From: Chloroflexota bacterium
Lineage (GTDB): Bacteria > Chloroflexota > Anaerolineae > Anaerolineales > Villigracilaceae
NCBI GenBank assembly: GCA_021414245.1
Contig: JAIOOU010000002.1
Span: 1 to 64,000 of the forward strand
Length of the DNA stretch: 64,000 nucleotides
Direction of reading: 5' to 3'
Shown: positions 1 through 7,686 of the stretch, piece by piece
Position numbering within the stretch: position 1 is the first letter of the stretch
Layout: each line of letters opens with the position of its first letter
Position numbers and translations under genes: made by a program
The notes under the pieces: generated by a model
Databases searched by the model: none
Seen by the model: only the letters and a program-made list of their open reading frames with translations
What the model was told of the DNA's origin: nothing

Positions 1-642
1 AGCGGCGTTGATCGAGTCCTTGGCCATGCGGATCGCAAGCGGAGCGCGCCCGGCGACTTCTTCGGCAAGCGCAACTGCCTCCTCGAGATAACGATCCGCC
101 GGGACCACCCGATTCACCAATCCAAATTGAAGCGCTTCGGAAGCGGACAGCGTGCGGTTGTTGAGGATCATTTCCATGGCGAGATGTTTGCCCAGCAGGC
201 GCGCCAGGCGCTGGGTTCCGCCGCCGCCCGGGGTGATGCCGATGGTGACCTCCGGCTGGCCGAACTTCGCGGTTTCAGAGGCCACGATCATGTCACAGGA
301 AATGGAAAATTCACAGCCGCCTCCCAGCGCCCAGCCGGATACCGCGGCAATGACGGGTTTTTTGATGCTGCGGATCCGGTCCCATAATTCGACCCGGCCC
401 TGGTTGATCATTTCAAATGGCGAAAGTTCCGCCATCTCCTTGATGTCCGCGCCCGCGGCAAAGGCTTTTTCATTTCCGGTCACCACCATCGCGCCGACCC
501 TCCCGTCCCCGTCAAAGGCGTCGAGCGCATCGAATAACTCAGTCAACATCAGGGTGTTGAATGCGTTCATTGCCTGCGGCCGATTTAGGGTCACGAGGCC
601 GACCCTGCCGCGAATTTCTGTAAGAACCGTTGTGTAAGCCAT
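1..642 (-). CDS. enoyl-CoA hydratase/isomerase family protein (3' end outside window)
   Basis: Crotonase-fold protein expected to hydrate 2-enoyl-CoA thioesters in beta-oxidation or a related CoA pathway. I translated it from the reverse strand. It starts MAYTTVLTEIRGRVG at an ATG preceded by GGAGGAAAC. Visible family signatures are NRPQAMNAF near the N-terminus, the oxyanion-hole segment AFAAGADIKEM, the second one SGWALGGGCEFS, and GQPEVTIGITPGGGGTQRL with the Glu expected for hydratases. The frame stays open to base 1 (214 codons; the family is usually about 260 residues), so the C-terminal helices are missing only because the window ends. Sequence alone does not settle the substrate, and several crotonase subfamilies share these motifs. 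Confidence 0.93.
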   Translation of the reverse strand, partial: MAYTTVLTEIRGRVGLVTLNRPQAMNAFNTLMLTELFDALDAFDGDGRVGAMVVTGNEKAFAAGADIKEMAELSPFEMINQGRVELWDRIRSIKKPVIAAVSGWALGGGCEFSISCDMIVASETAKFGQPEVTIGITPGGGGTQRLARLLGKHLAMEMILNNRTLSASEALQFGLVNRVVPADRYLEEAVALAEEVAGRAPLAIRMAKDSINAA

Positions 643-799
643 GTTTCCTCCAGGGGTGTGGAACATCTTGCAATGCCCAGCCGCGAATTATAAAGGAAGA
701 TGTCCGCTGTTGTATAATTTGTAAAGTGGCGGCTTGATGATCCTTTCCGAATGGACCCGCGCTGTCCCGTTCATTCCTTCGTTCCAACTGGAGAATAAC

Positions 800-1189
800 A
801 TGCAAATCCTATTAATGATCCATTCCATTGTCCGCTGGCTGATCGTGATCGCGGCCGTTGTCGCCATTGTCAAATTCGCGCTGGGCTGGTGGCGCGGCGG
901 GGCCTTTGGAGCCATGGACCGCGGCCTCGCATCGGGCTTTAGCGGCCTGCTGGACCTTCAGGTCACACTCGGCCTCGTGTATTTCATCTGGAACGGCCTC
1001 GCCGACGAAGGCTTTCCGGCCTTCCGAATCGAGCATGCAGTCACCATGATCATCGCCGCGGGGGTTGCCCACCTGGGTGTCCTTTGGAAGAACGCGGATG
1101 ACAAAACCCGTTTCCGCAATTCGTTGTTTATCGTGATCGATGTACTCATCATTGTTTTGATCGGCCTGACGTTCCTGCCCAGGGAGTAG
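800..1189 (+). CDS. small four-helix integral membrane protein
   Basis: 129-residue hydrophobic protein of unknown function, predicted to sit in the cytoplasmic membrane. About four hydrophobic segments are visible: IHSIVRWLIVIAAVVAIV, the LLDLQVTLGLVYFIW region, AVTMIIAAGVAHLGVLW and LFIVIDVLIIVLIGLTF. I chose the internal ATG at 800 because GGAG lies 6 nt upstream. A longer frame begins 22 codons earlier but has no ribosome-binding site. It is divergent from the enoyl-CoA hydratase, and a TATAAT-like hexamer lies at 713-718. The layout resembles small uncharacterised membrane proteins of environmental bacteria. I do not recognise a named family. Confidence 0.75.
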   Translation: MQILLMIHSIVRWLIVIAAVVAIVKFALGWWRGGAFGAMDRGLASGFSGLLDLQVTLGLVYFIWNGLADEGFPAFRIEHAVTMIIAAGVAHLGVLWKNADDKTRFRNSLFIVIDVLIIVLIGLTFLPRE

Positions 1190-1338
1190 CACAGCCCGCA
1201 GCTTAAGAGGGAATCGCCCCGATTATTTTATTCTCATAAAATATTAATTCATGATAAACTTCAGAAAATCCGCACTGCAACGCCCGCAGTGCCGCACAAG
1301 TGTCGTTCAGGCTGGACGTTGAAAAACTTGGAGAGAAG

Positions 1339-1644
1339 ATGGAAAACAAGCTCTATGTAGGCAACCTGCCCTACGCCGCCACGGAAGAAGAGGTAAAAAC
1401 CCACTTCAGCCAGGCCGGCACTGTCACCTCCGTTGCACTCATCATCGACAAGGCATCAGGCCGCGCAAAAGGCTTCGGCTTCGTGGAAATGTCCACAGCC
1501 GAGGAAGCCCAGAAGGCCATCAGCATGTTCAACGGTCAGGATTTCATGGGCCGGGCCATCACCGTCAACGTTGCCAAACCCCGCGAAGACAAGCCGCGCA
1601 ATTTCGGCGATCGAAATCGCGGCGGCGGGTACAACCGGGACTAA
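1339..1644 (+). CDS. RRM-domain RNA-binding protein (cyanobacterial Rbp-like)
   Basis: Single-RRM protein of 101 residues, expected to bind single-stranded RNA in the cytoplasm; homologues are often cold-induced. RNP2 is LYVGNL (residues 5-10) and RNP1 is KGFGFVEM (44-51), both with the aromatic residues that stack on RNA bases. The protein ends in a short Arg/Gly/Asn-rich tail (NRGGGYNRD). I chose the ATG at 1339, preceded by GGAGAG, over an upstream in-frame start at 1300. The roughly 150-base leader upstream could hold a cold-responsive 5'UTR, but I see no definite motif in it. A hairpin follows at 1677-1702. Confidence 0.92.
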   Translation: MENKLYVGNLPYAATEEEVKTHFSQAGTVTSVALIIDKASGRAKGFGFVEMSTAEEAQKAISMFNGQDFMGRAITVNVAKPREDKPRNFGDRNRGGGYNRD

Positions 1645-1676
1645 TAAAATTCCAGCCCTGAACCCAAGGAAAAATG

Positions 1677-1702
1677 AACAGCCCTGCATCTGCGGGGCTG
1701 TT
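1677..1702 (+). terminator. hairpin terminator after the RRM gene
   Basis: Arms AACAGCCCTGC and GCGGGGCTGTT form an 11-bp stem (one G-T pair) with a 4-nt loop. It lies 32 nt past the stop codon. The U-tract is weak. Confidence 0.6.
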
Positions 1703-1713
1703 ATCATTCATGG

Positions 1714-2292
1714 ATGAGACGATTGCTTTGGCTTGGCCCGATTCTTTTCGCCGTTGTGCTCGTCACGCTTACCGTTGTTAAATATGATTTCATGCGGAAT
1801 CTCGGCTGGCATCCCCTGTACGCCCCAACCTTCGACTGGCCCAGTGGCCTGGCTCTTGGCAAATATGGCTTCGTCATGACCGCGGCCTTTGTCATCAGCG
1901 GATTCCTGATCAGCGCCCTGGCGTTGCGGCTCAAAGCGGACCTCAAGCCTGGTCCAGCTTCCCGAGCCGGTTCAACCCTTTTTATCCTGTCCGGCCTGGC
2001 CCTGGCCGGTCTGGCTTTCACAACAGATCCCACTCTGCGCACCCCTCCCGCGACCTGGCATGGCATCCTGCACGATCTATCCTTCGTTTTGCTGGGCCTG
2101 ACTCTTTTCCCGGCCATGTTCGCACTGGGCCTCGCATTTCGCCAGGACGAAAAATGGCGCATCCTTTCGCATTTTACCTGGCTGACCCTTGGGCTCGCTG
2201 TCCCGGCCTTCATCTTAAAAGGCGCGGTGTTCTACGTTTTCCTGTTCTGTATCCTTGTATGGTGCGAAGTGCTCGCCATTCGGGTAAAATGA
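1714..2292 (+). CDS. DUF998-like polytopic membrane protein
   Basis: 192-residue integral membrane protein with about six hydrophobic segments (for example LLWLGPILFAVVLVTLTVV near the N-terminus and VPAFILKGAVFYVFLFCILVW near the C-terminus). Spacing and loop composition resemble the DUF998 family: a periplasmic loop with WHPLYAPTFDWPSGLALGKYGF, then paired helices and a TDP motif in the middle. The function of that family is not established. The start lies directly behind the RRM-gene hairpin, with no clear ribosome-binding site. The gene is followed by a 136-base AT-rich gap with a palindrome (2345-2354) before the next gene. Confidence 0.7.
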   Translation: MRRLLWLGPILFAVVLVTLTVVKYDFMRNLGWHPLYAPTFDWPSGLALGKYGFVMTAAFVISGFLISALALRLKADLKPGPASRAGSTLFILSGLALAGLAFTTDPTLRTPPATWHGILHDLSFVLLGLTLFPAMFALGLAFRQDEKWRILSHFTWLTLGLAVPAFILKGAVFYVFLFCILVWCEVLAIRVK

Positions 2293-2344
2293 CCAAAACC
2301 GAACAGGCGTCATGCTGCAGGGAACGAGTAAAATGATGGATTAA

Positions 2345-2354
2345 TGTCATGACA
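2345..2354. promoter_or_regulatory. 10-bp palindrome TGTCATGACA, possible operator
   Basis: Perfect palindrome in the gap before the hemerythrin-like gene. An extended -10-like TGATATACT follows at 2383-2391, so the palindrome sits near where a -35 box or operator would be. The binding protein is unknown. Confidence 0.35.
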
Positions 2355-2428
2355 GAACATGCTAAATTCGTTTTTTTGGGCATGATATACTTAATCCGTA
2401 CTGTAAATCGAAACGAACAGGAAGTCAT

Positions 2429-2986
2429 ATGCGCCTCTCAAAGATCCTCCGTGCCGAACAGGAAAATATTAAACGGCTGATCGCCGTCCTTGGCAGCGCC
2501 TCTGTTGAAGTGAGAAGCAACAAACGGGCAAAGCCGAAACTCTTCCTCCTTGCTCATGAATTCATCAGCGGTTATATAGAGGAGGGCTTCTTCAAAAAGG
2601 AGGATCTGGTGATCAAGGTCCTGGAGGATGCCGGTTTTCCGCCCGACAAGGGACCGATCGGATATATGCGGTCGGATCAGGAGAAAAGCCGGGAGGCCAA
2701 CGAAACTCTATTTAACGCCGCAAAACAATGGCAGGCGGGTGACGAGGCGGTACGTCTCGAAGTGGGCTGGGCTTCCAGCGAATGCACATCTTCATTACGC
2801 CAGCATCTGGAACGGCTCAAGACCCTGATCTTCCCCCTGATCGAACAGTCCACTTCCGTGGAGGAAGAGGACAGGCTTTCCGAGGCGATCGACAATCTGG
2901 TGATCGAGGGGAAACTCAAGGATGAAGCGGAAAAATACATCAAAATGCTCGCTGAACTTGAAGATGAATTAAGCGATTGGAAGTAA
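2429..2986 (+). CDS. hemerythrin-like (HHE-fold) protein lacking most iron ligands
   Basis: 185-residue all-helical protein with the layout of bacterial hemerythrin/HHE domains: a first helix like LxxEHxxIxR, a second with an xxHHxxEE-type motif, then GPIGYM followed by a helix like xEHxxxR, and a last helix like QHLERLKTLIFPLIEQ. Most ligand positions are replaced. The first helix reads AEQENIKRL (Q11 for His), the second EGFFKKED (no His), the third RSDQEKSR (Q84 for His). Only H126 of the last helix remains. If the alignment by eye is right, it cannot hold a normal di-iron site, so it may be a structural or regulatory derivative. The start at 2429 follows AGGAAG. A terminator hairpin follows at 3014-3034. 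Confidence 0.65.
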   Translation: MRLSKILRAEQENIKRLIAVLGSASVEVRSNKRAKPKLFLLAHEFISGYIEEGFFKKEDLVIKVLEDAGFPPDKGPIGYMRSDQEKSREANETLFNAAKQWQAGDEAVRLEVGWASSECTSSLRQHLERLKTLIFPLIEQSTSVEEEDRLSEAIDNLVIEGKLKDEAEKYIKMLAELEDELSDWK

Positions 2987-3013
2987 CCTGCGGGCGCAAG
3001 TCACAAATATCCC

Positions 3014-3034
3014 GGGACCGGCAAAGCCGGTCCC
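3014..3034 (+). terminator. rho-independent terminator
   Basis: GGGACCGGC and GCCGGTCCC, 9-bp perfect stem, AAA loop, followed by TTTGTTTTT. Confidence 0.85.
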
Positions 3035-3124
3035 TTTGTTTTTCGAAATCCCCGGTCCCGCTCAATCCCATCCGGCATCCGGATTATAATTTCCGCCACC
3101 AAACTCCACCACAAAAGGTTGTAT

Positions 3125-4573
3125 ATGAGACAACTTAACCGAACTACGATCCTGCTGGGCATTCTCGTTACACTTTCCGGGCTGGCCCTGCTTGCCTATA
3201 TGGGATTTTACAACCGCTATTGGGGCGACGACTGGTGTTACAACCGCGACTTCAGGAACCTTGGTATTTGGAAAACGATGGGAACGTATTTTTCTACGGG
3301 CGATCAGGCCCACACCGGATATTCCACAAATCGGTACGGCTTAACCCTGCTGTCCGGATTGTTCTTCCTGCCAGGCGTGTTCGGCACGCAGATCGTGGCT
3401 TCAGTGATCATTGTTCTATGGCTGGCTTCCCTGATCTGGCTGCTCTCCAACCTTTCCAAAATGACCCAACCCGTCCCAAAAATCGTGATTCTTTGGGGCA
3501 GCGCCACGCTTCTATTTTTCAATCTTTTCATTTCCACCCAGCGCTTCCAGGTCCTGTACTGGCAGGCCGGGGTGCATTACAGCTTCAGCGCCATAACGGG
3601 GGTCATTATGATGAGCATAATCACATCCCAGATGATCCGGGCGCAGGAAAGTAAATGGATCAGATATCTGATCGCACCTTTGGCCTTCTGGGGCGGGGGA
3701 CTCTCCGAAATCGGCAGCACGTATTTACTGGCGGGCATGCTTTTGACCCTGGCGGTTTTCCTGCTTCTAAAGCGAAAACAACCGGAGCAGGCAGCAAAAG
3801 CGCTTCCCACCCTGTGGACCGGCTTTGCCTTCCTCGTTTTGGCTGTGATCGTCCTGATCCTATCCCCGTCCAATTCCCGCTATGGAGATATGTCGGTACA
3901 ACCGACGAGTTTATTGCTTGTACCCTTTCTCTCCTTTCGTTACGCGGTCGATTTCATGATCCAGTCTCTTAAGAGCCTGCCTGTTCCACACCTGGTGCTG
4001 ATCTTTTTCTTTGTTTGTCTTGCCGCGATCTCCAATTTCATTTCACCCGGGACGTCCTCAGCGGATTTTCGGAAAACCACTTCCATGGCATTACTGGTAT
4101 TGATCTTCATCTGGCTGTTGATCTCGGCCGTGCAGGCGCCGGGCGTGCGCTTTTACAGCGCGCCTCCCGATCCGCGCGGACAATCGCTTTCAAGATTCAG
4201 CATGCTGGCCGGTTTGGCAGGGATGGCCTGGCTGTATGGTCAATACTTGAGCAGCCGTCTGCAAAAAAACTGGTTGAACCTTCTGACCATTGCCGGGCTG
4301 TTGGTCTGCAGTGGGTATACTGCACGTTTGATCAGGGCAAATTACTCGGAGCTGCCGGGGTTTATTCACCGGGCGGAATTATGGGACCGGCGGGATGCGG
4401 ACATCCAGCAGGCGAAGGCACAGGGTCAGCAACTGGTGGATGTCCTTGTGATCGACACCAAGGGGACCGGTGTGCAGGATATTATGAGATCGAAGGATAT
4501 GGGGAAGGATTCCGTGGTCTCCTGCGGCAGTGAGTATTACGGCGTACCGGCAATCCGGGCCGTCAGTCCCTAG
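3125..4573 (+). CDS. large polytopic membrane protein, DUF6056/GT-C-like
   Basis: 482-residue protein with about ten or more transmembrane helices. It starts with a hydrophobic segment (TTILLGILVTLSGLALLAYM), followed by a short outside loop with the acidic motif YWGDDWCYNRDF. An acidic pair in the first loop and a multi-helix body resemble DUF6056 and GT-C-type glycosyltransferases that use lipid-phosphate sugars. The assignment is by layout only. The C-terminal 90 residues after the last helix are soluble. I chose ATG 3125 over the TTG at 3119. A very strong hairpin (4610-4648) follows. No glycan biosynthesis neighbours are present to support a substrate. Confidence 0.6.
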   Translation: MRQLNRTTILLGILVTLSGLALLAYMGFYNRYWGDDWCYNRDFRNLGIWKTMGTYFSTGDQAHTGYSTNRYGLTLLSGLFFLPGVFGTQIVASVIIVLWLASLIWLLSNLSKMTQPVPKIVILWGSATLLFFNLFISTQRFQVLYWQAGVHYSFSAITGVIMMSIITSQMIRAQESKWIRYLIAPLAFWGGGLSEIGSTYLLAGMLLTLAVFLLLKRKQPEQAAKALPTLWTGFAFLVLAVIVLILSPSNSRYGDMSVQPTSLLLVPFLSFRYAVDFMIQSLKSLPVPHLVLIFFFVCLAAISNFISPGTSSADFRKTTSMALLVLIFIWLLISAVQAPGVRFYSAPPDPRGQSLSRFSMLAGLAGMAWLYGQYLSSRLQKNWLNLLTIAGLLVCSGYTARLIRANYSELPGFIHRAELWDRRDADIQQAKAQGQQLVDVLVIDTKGTGVQDIMRSKDMGKDSVVSCGSEYYGVPAIRAVSP

Positions 4574-4609
4574 AAACCCGACACCCAATCCGGTTCCGAA
4601 AATCGTTGA

Positions 4610-4648
4610 TGGAGGAGCAAATAAGTTCTACGCTTATTTGCTCCTCCA
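4610..4648 (+). terminator. strong rho-independent terminator
   Basis: 16-bp perfect stem TGGAGGAGCAAATAAG / CTTATTTGCTCCTCCA with a 7-nt loop, followed by TTTAATTTT. It separates the membrane-protein gene from the cupin gene. Confidence 0.88.
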
Positions 4649-4727
4649 TTTAATTTTGGGAAGTGACAAATGTCCATTGCCGAAAGATTATATATAATAT
4701 ACAATCCTGCCATTCTGGAGAGAGATT

Positions 4728-5054
4728 ATGCAGGCCTTTGAACTCGCCGACCTTATTTCCAAACAAACCAACTCGAGCAAACTTTATCTCGAATTCCTCA
4801 AAGTCCCCGATCTGAGCATGGGGATGTACGTGCTGCCTGCTGGTGGAACCGATCCCCAGAGTCCGCATACAGAGGATGAAGTCTATTACGTGGTGAACGG
4901 CAAGGCGCAGATCAAAGTCGCAGACGAGGACCGCGCGGTGCAGGCAGGTTCGGTTGTGTATGTGGCAAAGAATGTGGAGCATCGCTTCCATTCGATTGAG
5001 GAACAGTTGGCAGTGCTAGTCTTCTTTGCACCAGCGGAATATTCGAATAAATAG
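4728..5054 (+). CDS. small cupin-domain protein
   Basis: 108-residue single-domain cupin. Motif 1 is visible as the stretch from GTDPQSPHTEDEVYYVVNG (residues about 41-59), with one His and the acidic residues that follow. Motif 2 is AGSVVYVAKNVEHRFHSI, with a His near position 84. These provide the expected metal ligands of a beta-barrel cupin. Such stand-alone cupins may be small enzymes or ligand-binding proteins, and the substrate cannot be told from the sequence. The ATG follows GGAGAGAG. A TATAAT hexamer lies at 4693-4698, so the gene probably has its own promoter. Confidence 0.85.
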   Translation: MQAFELADLISKQTNSSKLYLEFLKVPDLSMGMYVLPAGGTDPQSPHTEDEVYYVVNGKAQIKVADEDRAVQAGSVVYVAKNVEHRFHSIEEQLAVLVFFAPAEYSNK

Positions 5055-5078
5055 TACAACATATATCGAGGAGAAGAA

Positions 5079-6377
5079 ATGAAGGCTAAAAACGTTTTAC
5101 TTTTGATTGTTCTTATGTTTTCTGCCTGTTCTCCTAAAACACTGGCTACTCCTATATCAACCGTAACACAGACACAAACTCCTGTTCCATCATTAACAAG
5201 CACAGGCACGCCAACGCTAACAGCAACTATTCCTCCCAGCCCAACTTCAACAAGGGTACCGCCGAACCCAAAGAATGTCTCTTATCAAGTTATCGGCGGT
5301 ATCCCGCAATTTGAGGTTGATTCATATTTAAGAGGGATAACAATTATGCAGGAGTATCTTTGTACCATATATCAAATGTGTGAGTTCAAACCAATTACGC
5401 TTCTTATCGGAAACACTGGCAGAGGTTGTGGAGCAGACGATACTGTAGGCGGCACACGCATTTACATGCATGTGCAGGATTGTGGATTACCCAATCCCAC
5501 AGAGCTACAATTAATCGGCGCGGCCGCCGGCGAATCTGCCATCGCCTATACCATCCAACAACAGGGCTGTATGACCAACACTGGGCGATTGAAAATCCCG
5601 CCCTATTGGTTTGAAGGTGCTAATGCGTATTACAGAGAGCATTCTCTAATATGGGCAGGTGAAACAGGTAACACACAAGGTCTTACGCCAGAAGAATGGA
5701 TTTACAGGAGATATGTTCGTGAATCACCATTTTGGAATTTGGATCAACTTTTACAGATGGATGATCCTCCTCCCAATGAGAATAATCGTGTTAACTGGTG
5801 GCACAGGATAGTAGTGGGGTATGTCATGTTTGAGTATCTTGATCTGCATCCAGAGTTGATCACTGTCACCCCTGAACCAGGAGCTCCCAAACTTCTAGTA
5901 ACACGTCTATGTAAAGCACTCATTCAGACCGGCTCACTTGATGGGGCATTCAAGATGATCGGCGTAGATCGGCAGGATTTATATGGCCGACTGGTTGAGT
6001 ATATGGCTGCTGAATGTGCTACGTTAGATATCGTATGCGACGGCGAAGCAGAACCTTCAAGCATAGGTGGACGTATCTTGTTAAGTGCCTCTTTTCCACT
6101 GGGAGATTTTAGCGGATACATGTTGAACTATTGCCCGTCGAAGGGTGGTGATTGTTTTGAAAACATACCAATCCAATCGGACGGCACATTTTTTCAATTA
6201 CTACCAACCGGATCATTTCAAATCAGTTTGCATCGTATTGCTGATGACATCCTGATAGGCTGGTATTCAAAAAGTGGGATGGTCACAAATCAGACGTGTG
6301 CCGATTCGATATATGTTGGTGAAAATAAAACCATAAAAATAGATTTTTATATCGCTCCAACCCAATGCACTAAATAA
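5079..6377 (+). CDS. lipoprotein, possibly a peptidase-MA-like domain without its zinc motif
   Basis: 432-residue exported protein. The lipobox MFSAC places the acylated Cys at residue 17, followed by a Thr/Pro/Ser-rich tether to about residue 65. The middle has GAAAGESAIAYTIQQQGC followed about 25 residues later by IPPYWFEGANAYYREHS. This spacing resembles gluzincin families in which HExxH is followed by a W-x-E-G-x-A-x-Y segment. The zinc-binding HExxH itself is absent here, so catalysis is doubtful. The last 110 residues look like a beta-rich domain (ILLSASFPLGDFSGYML to the end). The gene looks more AT-rich than its neighbours, which might point to a separate history. Function unknown. 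Confidence 0.65.
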   Translation: MKAKNVLLLIVLMFSACSPKTLATPISTVTQTQTPVPSLTSTGTPTLTATIPPSPTSTRVPPNPKNVSYQVIGGIPQFEVDSYLRGITIMQEYLCTIYQMCEFKPITLLIGNTGRGCGADDTVGGTRIYMHVQDCGLPNPTELQLIGAAAGESAIAYTIQQQGCMTNTGRLKIPPYWFEGANAYYREHSLIWAGETGNTQGLTPEEWIYRRYVRESPFWNLDQLLQMDDPPPNENNRVNWWHRIVVGYVMFEYLDLHPELITVTPEPGAPKLLVTRLCKALIQTGSLDGAFKMIGVDRQDLYGRLVEYMAAECATLDIVCDGEAEPSSIGGRILLSASFPLGDFSGYMLNYCPSKGGDCFENIPIQSDGTFFQLLPTGSFQISLHRIADDILIGWYSKSGMVTNQTCADSIYVGENKTIKIDFYIAPTQCTK

Positions 6378-6402
6378 TTCTTGCATTTTCAAAGGAATTT
6401 TT

Positions 6403-7599
6403 ATGCTCCAACTCAAAAACACCCCATTTCATGAACGAACGTCCGCGTTGTGCCAGCCGCAAAACTGGCGCAAGTGGGCGGGATACTTCGTCGTCGGGTC
6501 GTATGAACACACGATCGACCGCGAGTATTGGGCCATCCGCAACTCGGCGGCGTTGATCGATGTCACACCTTTGATGAAGTACATCATCAAGGGACCTGAT
6601 GCCGCACGCCTGCTGGACCGGGTCACCACACGGAACATCCAAAAGATGAGCGTGGGACAGGTTTACTACACCGGCTGGTGTGACGACGAAGGCAAGATGA
6701 TCGATGACGGCACCGTCGCACGGCTTGATGAGACAACTTTCCGTTTGACAGCGGCGGAGCCGAACCTGCGCTGGCTGACGATGAACGCGGTCGGACTCGA
6801 TGTGCAATTCGAAGACCAAACCGACAGGGTGGCATCGCTCAGTTTGCAGGGACCCAGCTCACGGTCCGTTTTGAAGCGCGTTTGTGAGTCCGATCTCGAA
6901 GGGTTGAAGTATTTCCGTCTGATGAAGAACAAACTGGGCGGGGCGGAAGTCACGATCTCGCGCACGGGCTACACCGGTGACCTCGGTTATGAAATTTGGA
7001 TGGACGCGAAGGACGCGATCAAGGTCTGGGATGCGTTGATGGAGGCGGGCCAAGATTACGGTATTACGCCTGTGGGAATCCTCGCGCTCGATATGGCGCG
7101 TGTCGAAGCGGGACTGTTCATGCTCGATGTGGATTACACATCCGCAGGCCACGCCTGGATCGAATCACAGAAGTCGTCGCCGTTTGAGCTGGGGCTCGAT
7201 TGGACCGTGGCACTCGATAAGCCCGGCTACTTCGTTGGACGCAAAGCACTGGAACGCGAGAAGAAGGAAGGCTCGGCGTGGAAGCTGGTGGGCATTGAAA
7301 TCGATTGGGTCGGCATGGAGAAGTTGTATGCCGAGGTGGGCATGCCGCCGCAAATTCCCGGCACGGCAATCCGCGCCAGCATGCCGATTTTGGTTGGCAA
7401 CGTGCAGGTGGGTTATGCGTCCACGGCTTCATGGTCGCCGCTATTAAAGAAATACATCGCACTCGCACATTTGCAAAAGCCATATTACGAACTCGGCACG
7501 GATGTGAGAATGGAAATCACCGTCGAACATCAGCGCAAGCACGCGCCCGCGAAAGTAGTCAAGCTGCCATTCTATGAGCCAGAGTGGAAAAAGAAATAA
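6403..7599 (+). CDS. GcvT-like aminomethyltransferase-family protein
   Basis: 398-residue protein of the glycine cleavage T-protein/dimethylglycine-oxidase C-terminal family, which binds tetrahydrofolate and handles one-carbon units from amines. Visible family segments are AALIDVTPLMKYIIKGPDA, LDRVTTRNI, YYTGWCDDEGKMIDDGTV, LSLQGPSSR, SRTGYTGDLGYEIW and DMARVEAGL. No gcvH or gcvP homologue is nearby. Instead two FAD oxidoreductases follow, so the gene is more likely part of a demethylase-type system than of glycine cleavage; that is inference from context. The start at 6403 is 25 bases after the lipoprotein stop, with AAAGGAA upstream. Confidence 0.85.
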   Translation: MLQLKNTPFHERTSALCQPQNWRKWAGYFVVGSYEHTIDREYWAIRNSAALIDVTPLMKYIIKGPDAARLLDRVTTRNIQKMSVGQVYYTGWCDDEGKMIDDGTVARLDETTFRLTAAEPNLRWLTMNAVGLDVQFEDQTDRVASLSLQGPSSRSVLKRVCESDLEGLKYFRLMKNKLGGAEVTISRTGYTGDLGYEIWMDAKDAIKVWDALMEAGQDYGITPVGILALDMARVEAGLFMLDVDYTSAGHAWIESQKSSPFELGLDWTVALDKPGYFVGRKALEREKKEGSAWKLVGIEIDWVGMEKLYAEVGMPPQIPGTAIRASMPILVGNVQVGYASTASWSPLLKKYIALAHLQKPYYELGTDVRMEITVEHQRKHAPAKVVKLPFYEPEWKKK

Positions 7600-7601
7600 T
7601 C

Positions 7602-7672
7602 AACCGCTAAGAGCGCTAAGAACGCAAAGATTTAAAAGGTTTTCTTCGCGACCTTCGCGTGCTTCGCGGTTC
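7602..7672. repeat. REP-like repeat of 9-nt units in an intergenic gap
   Basis: The first half has three 9-nt units of the type GCTAAGAGC, GCTAAGAAC, GCAAAGATT. The second half has three of the type CTTCGCGAC, CTTCGCGTG, CTTCGCGGT. The halves are roughly reverse complements, so the element can fold into an imperfect hairpin. It fills the gap between the GcvT-like gene and the first oxidoreductase. Similar GC/AAG-iterated elements are dispersed in many environmental genomes. Confidence 0.65.
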
Positions 7673-7686
7673 AAAAGGAATTATCC

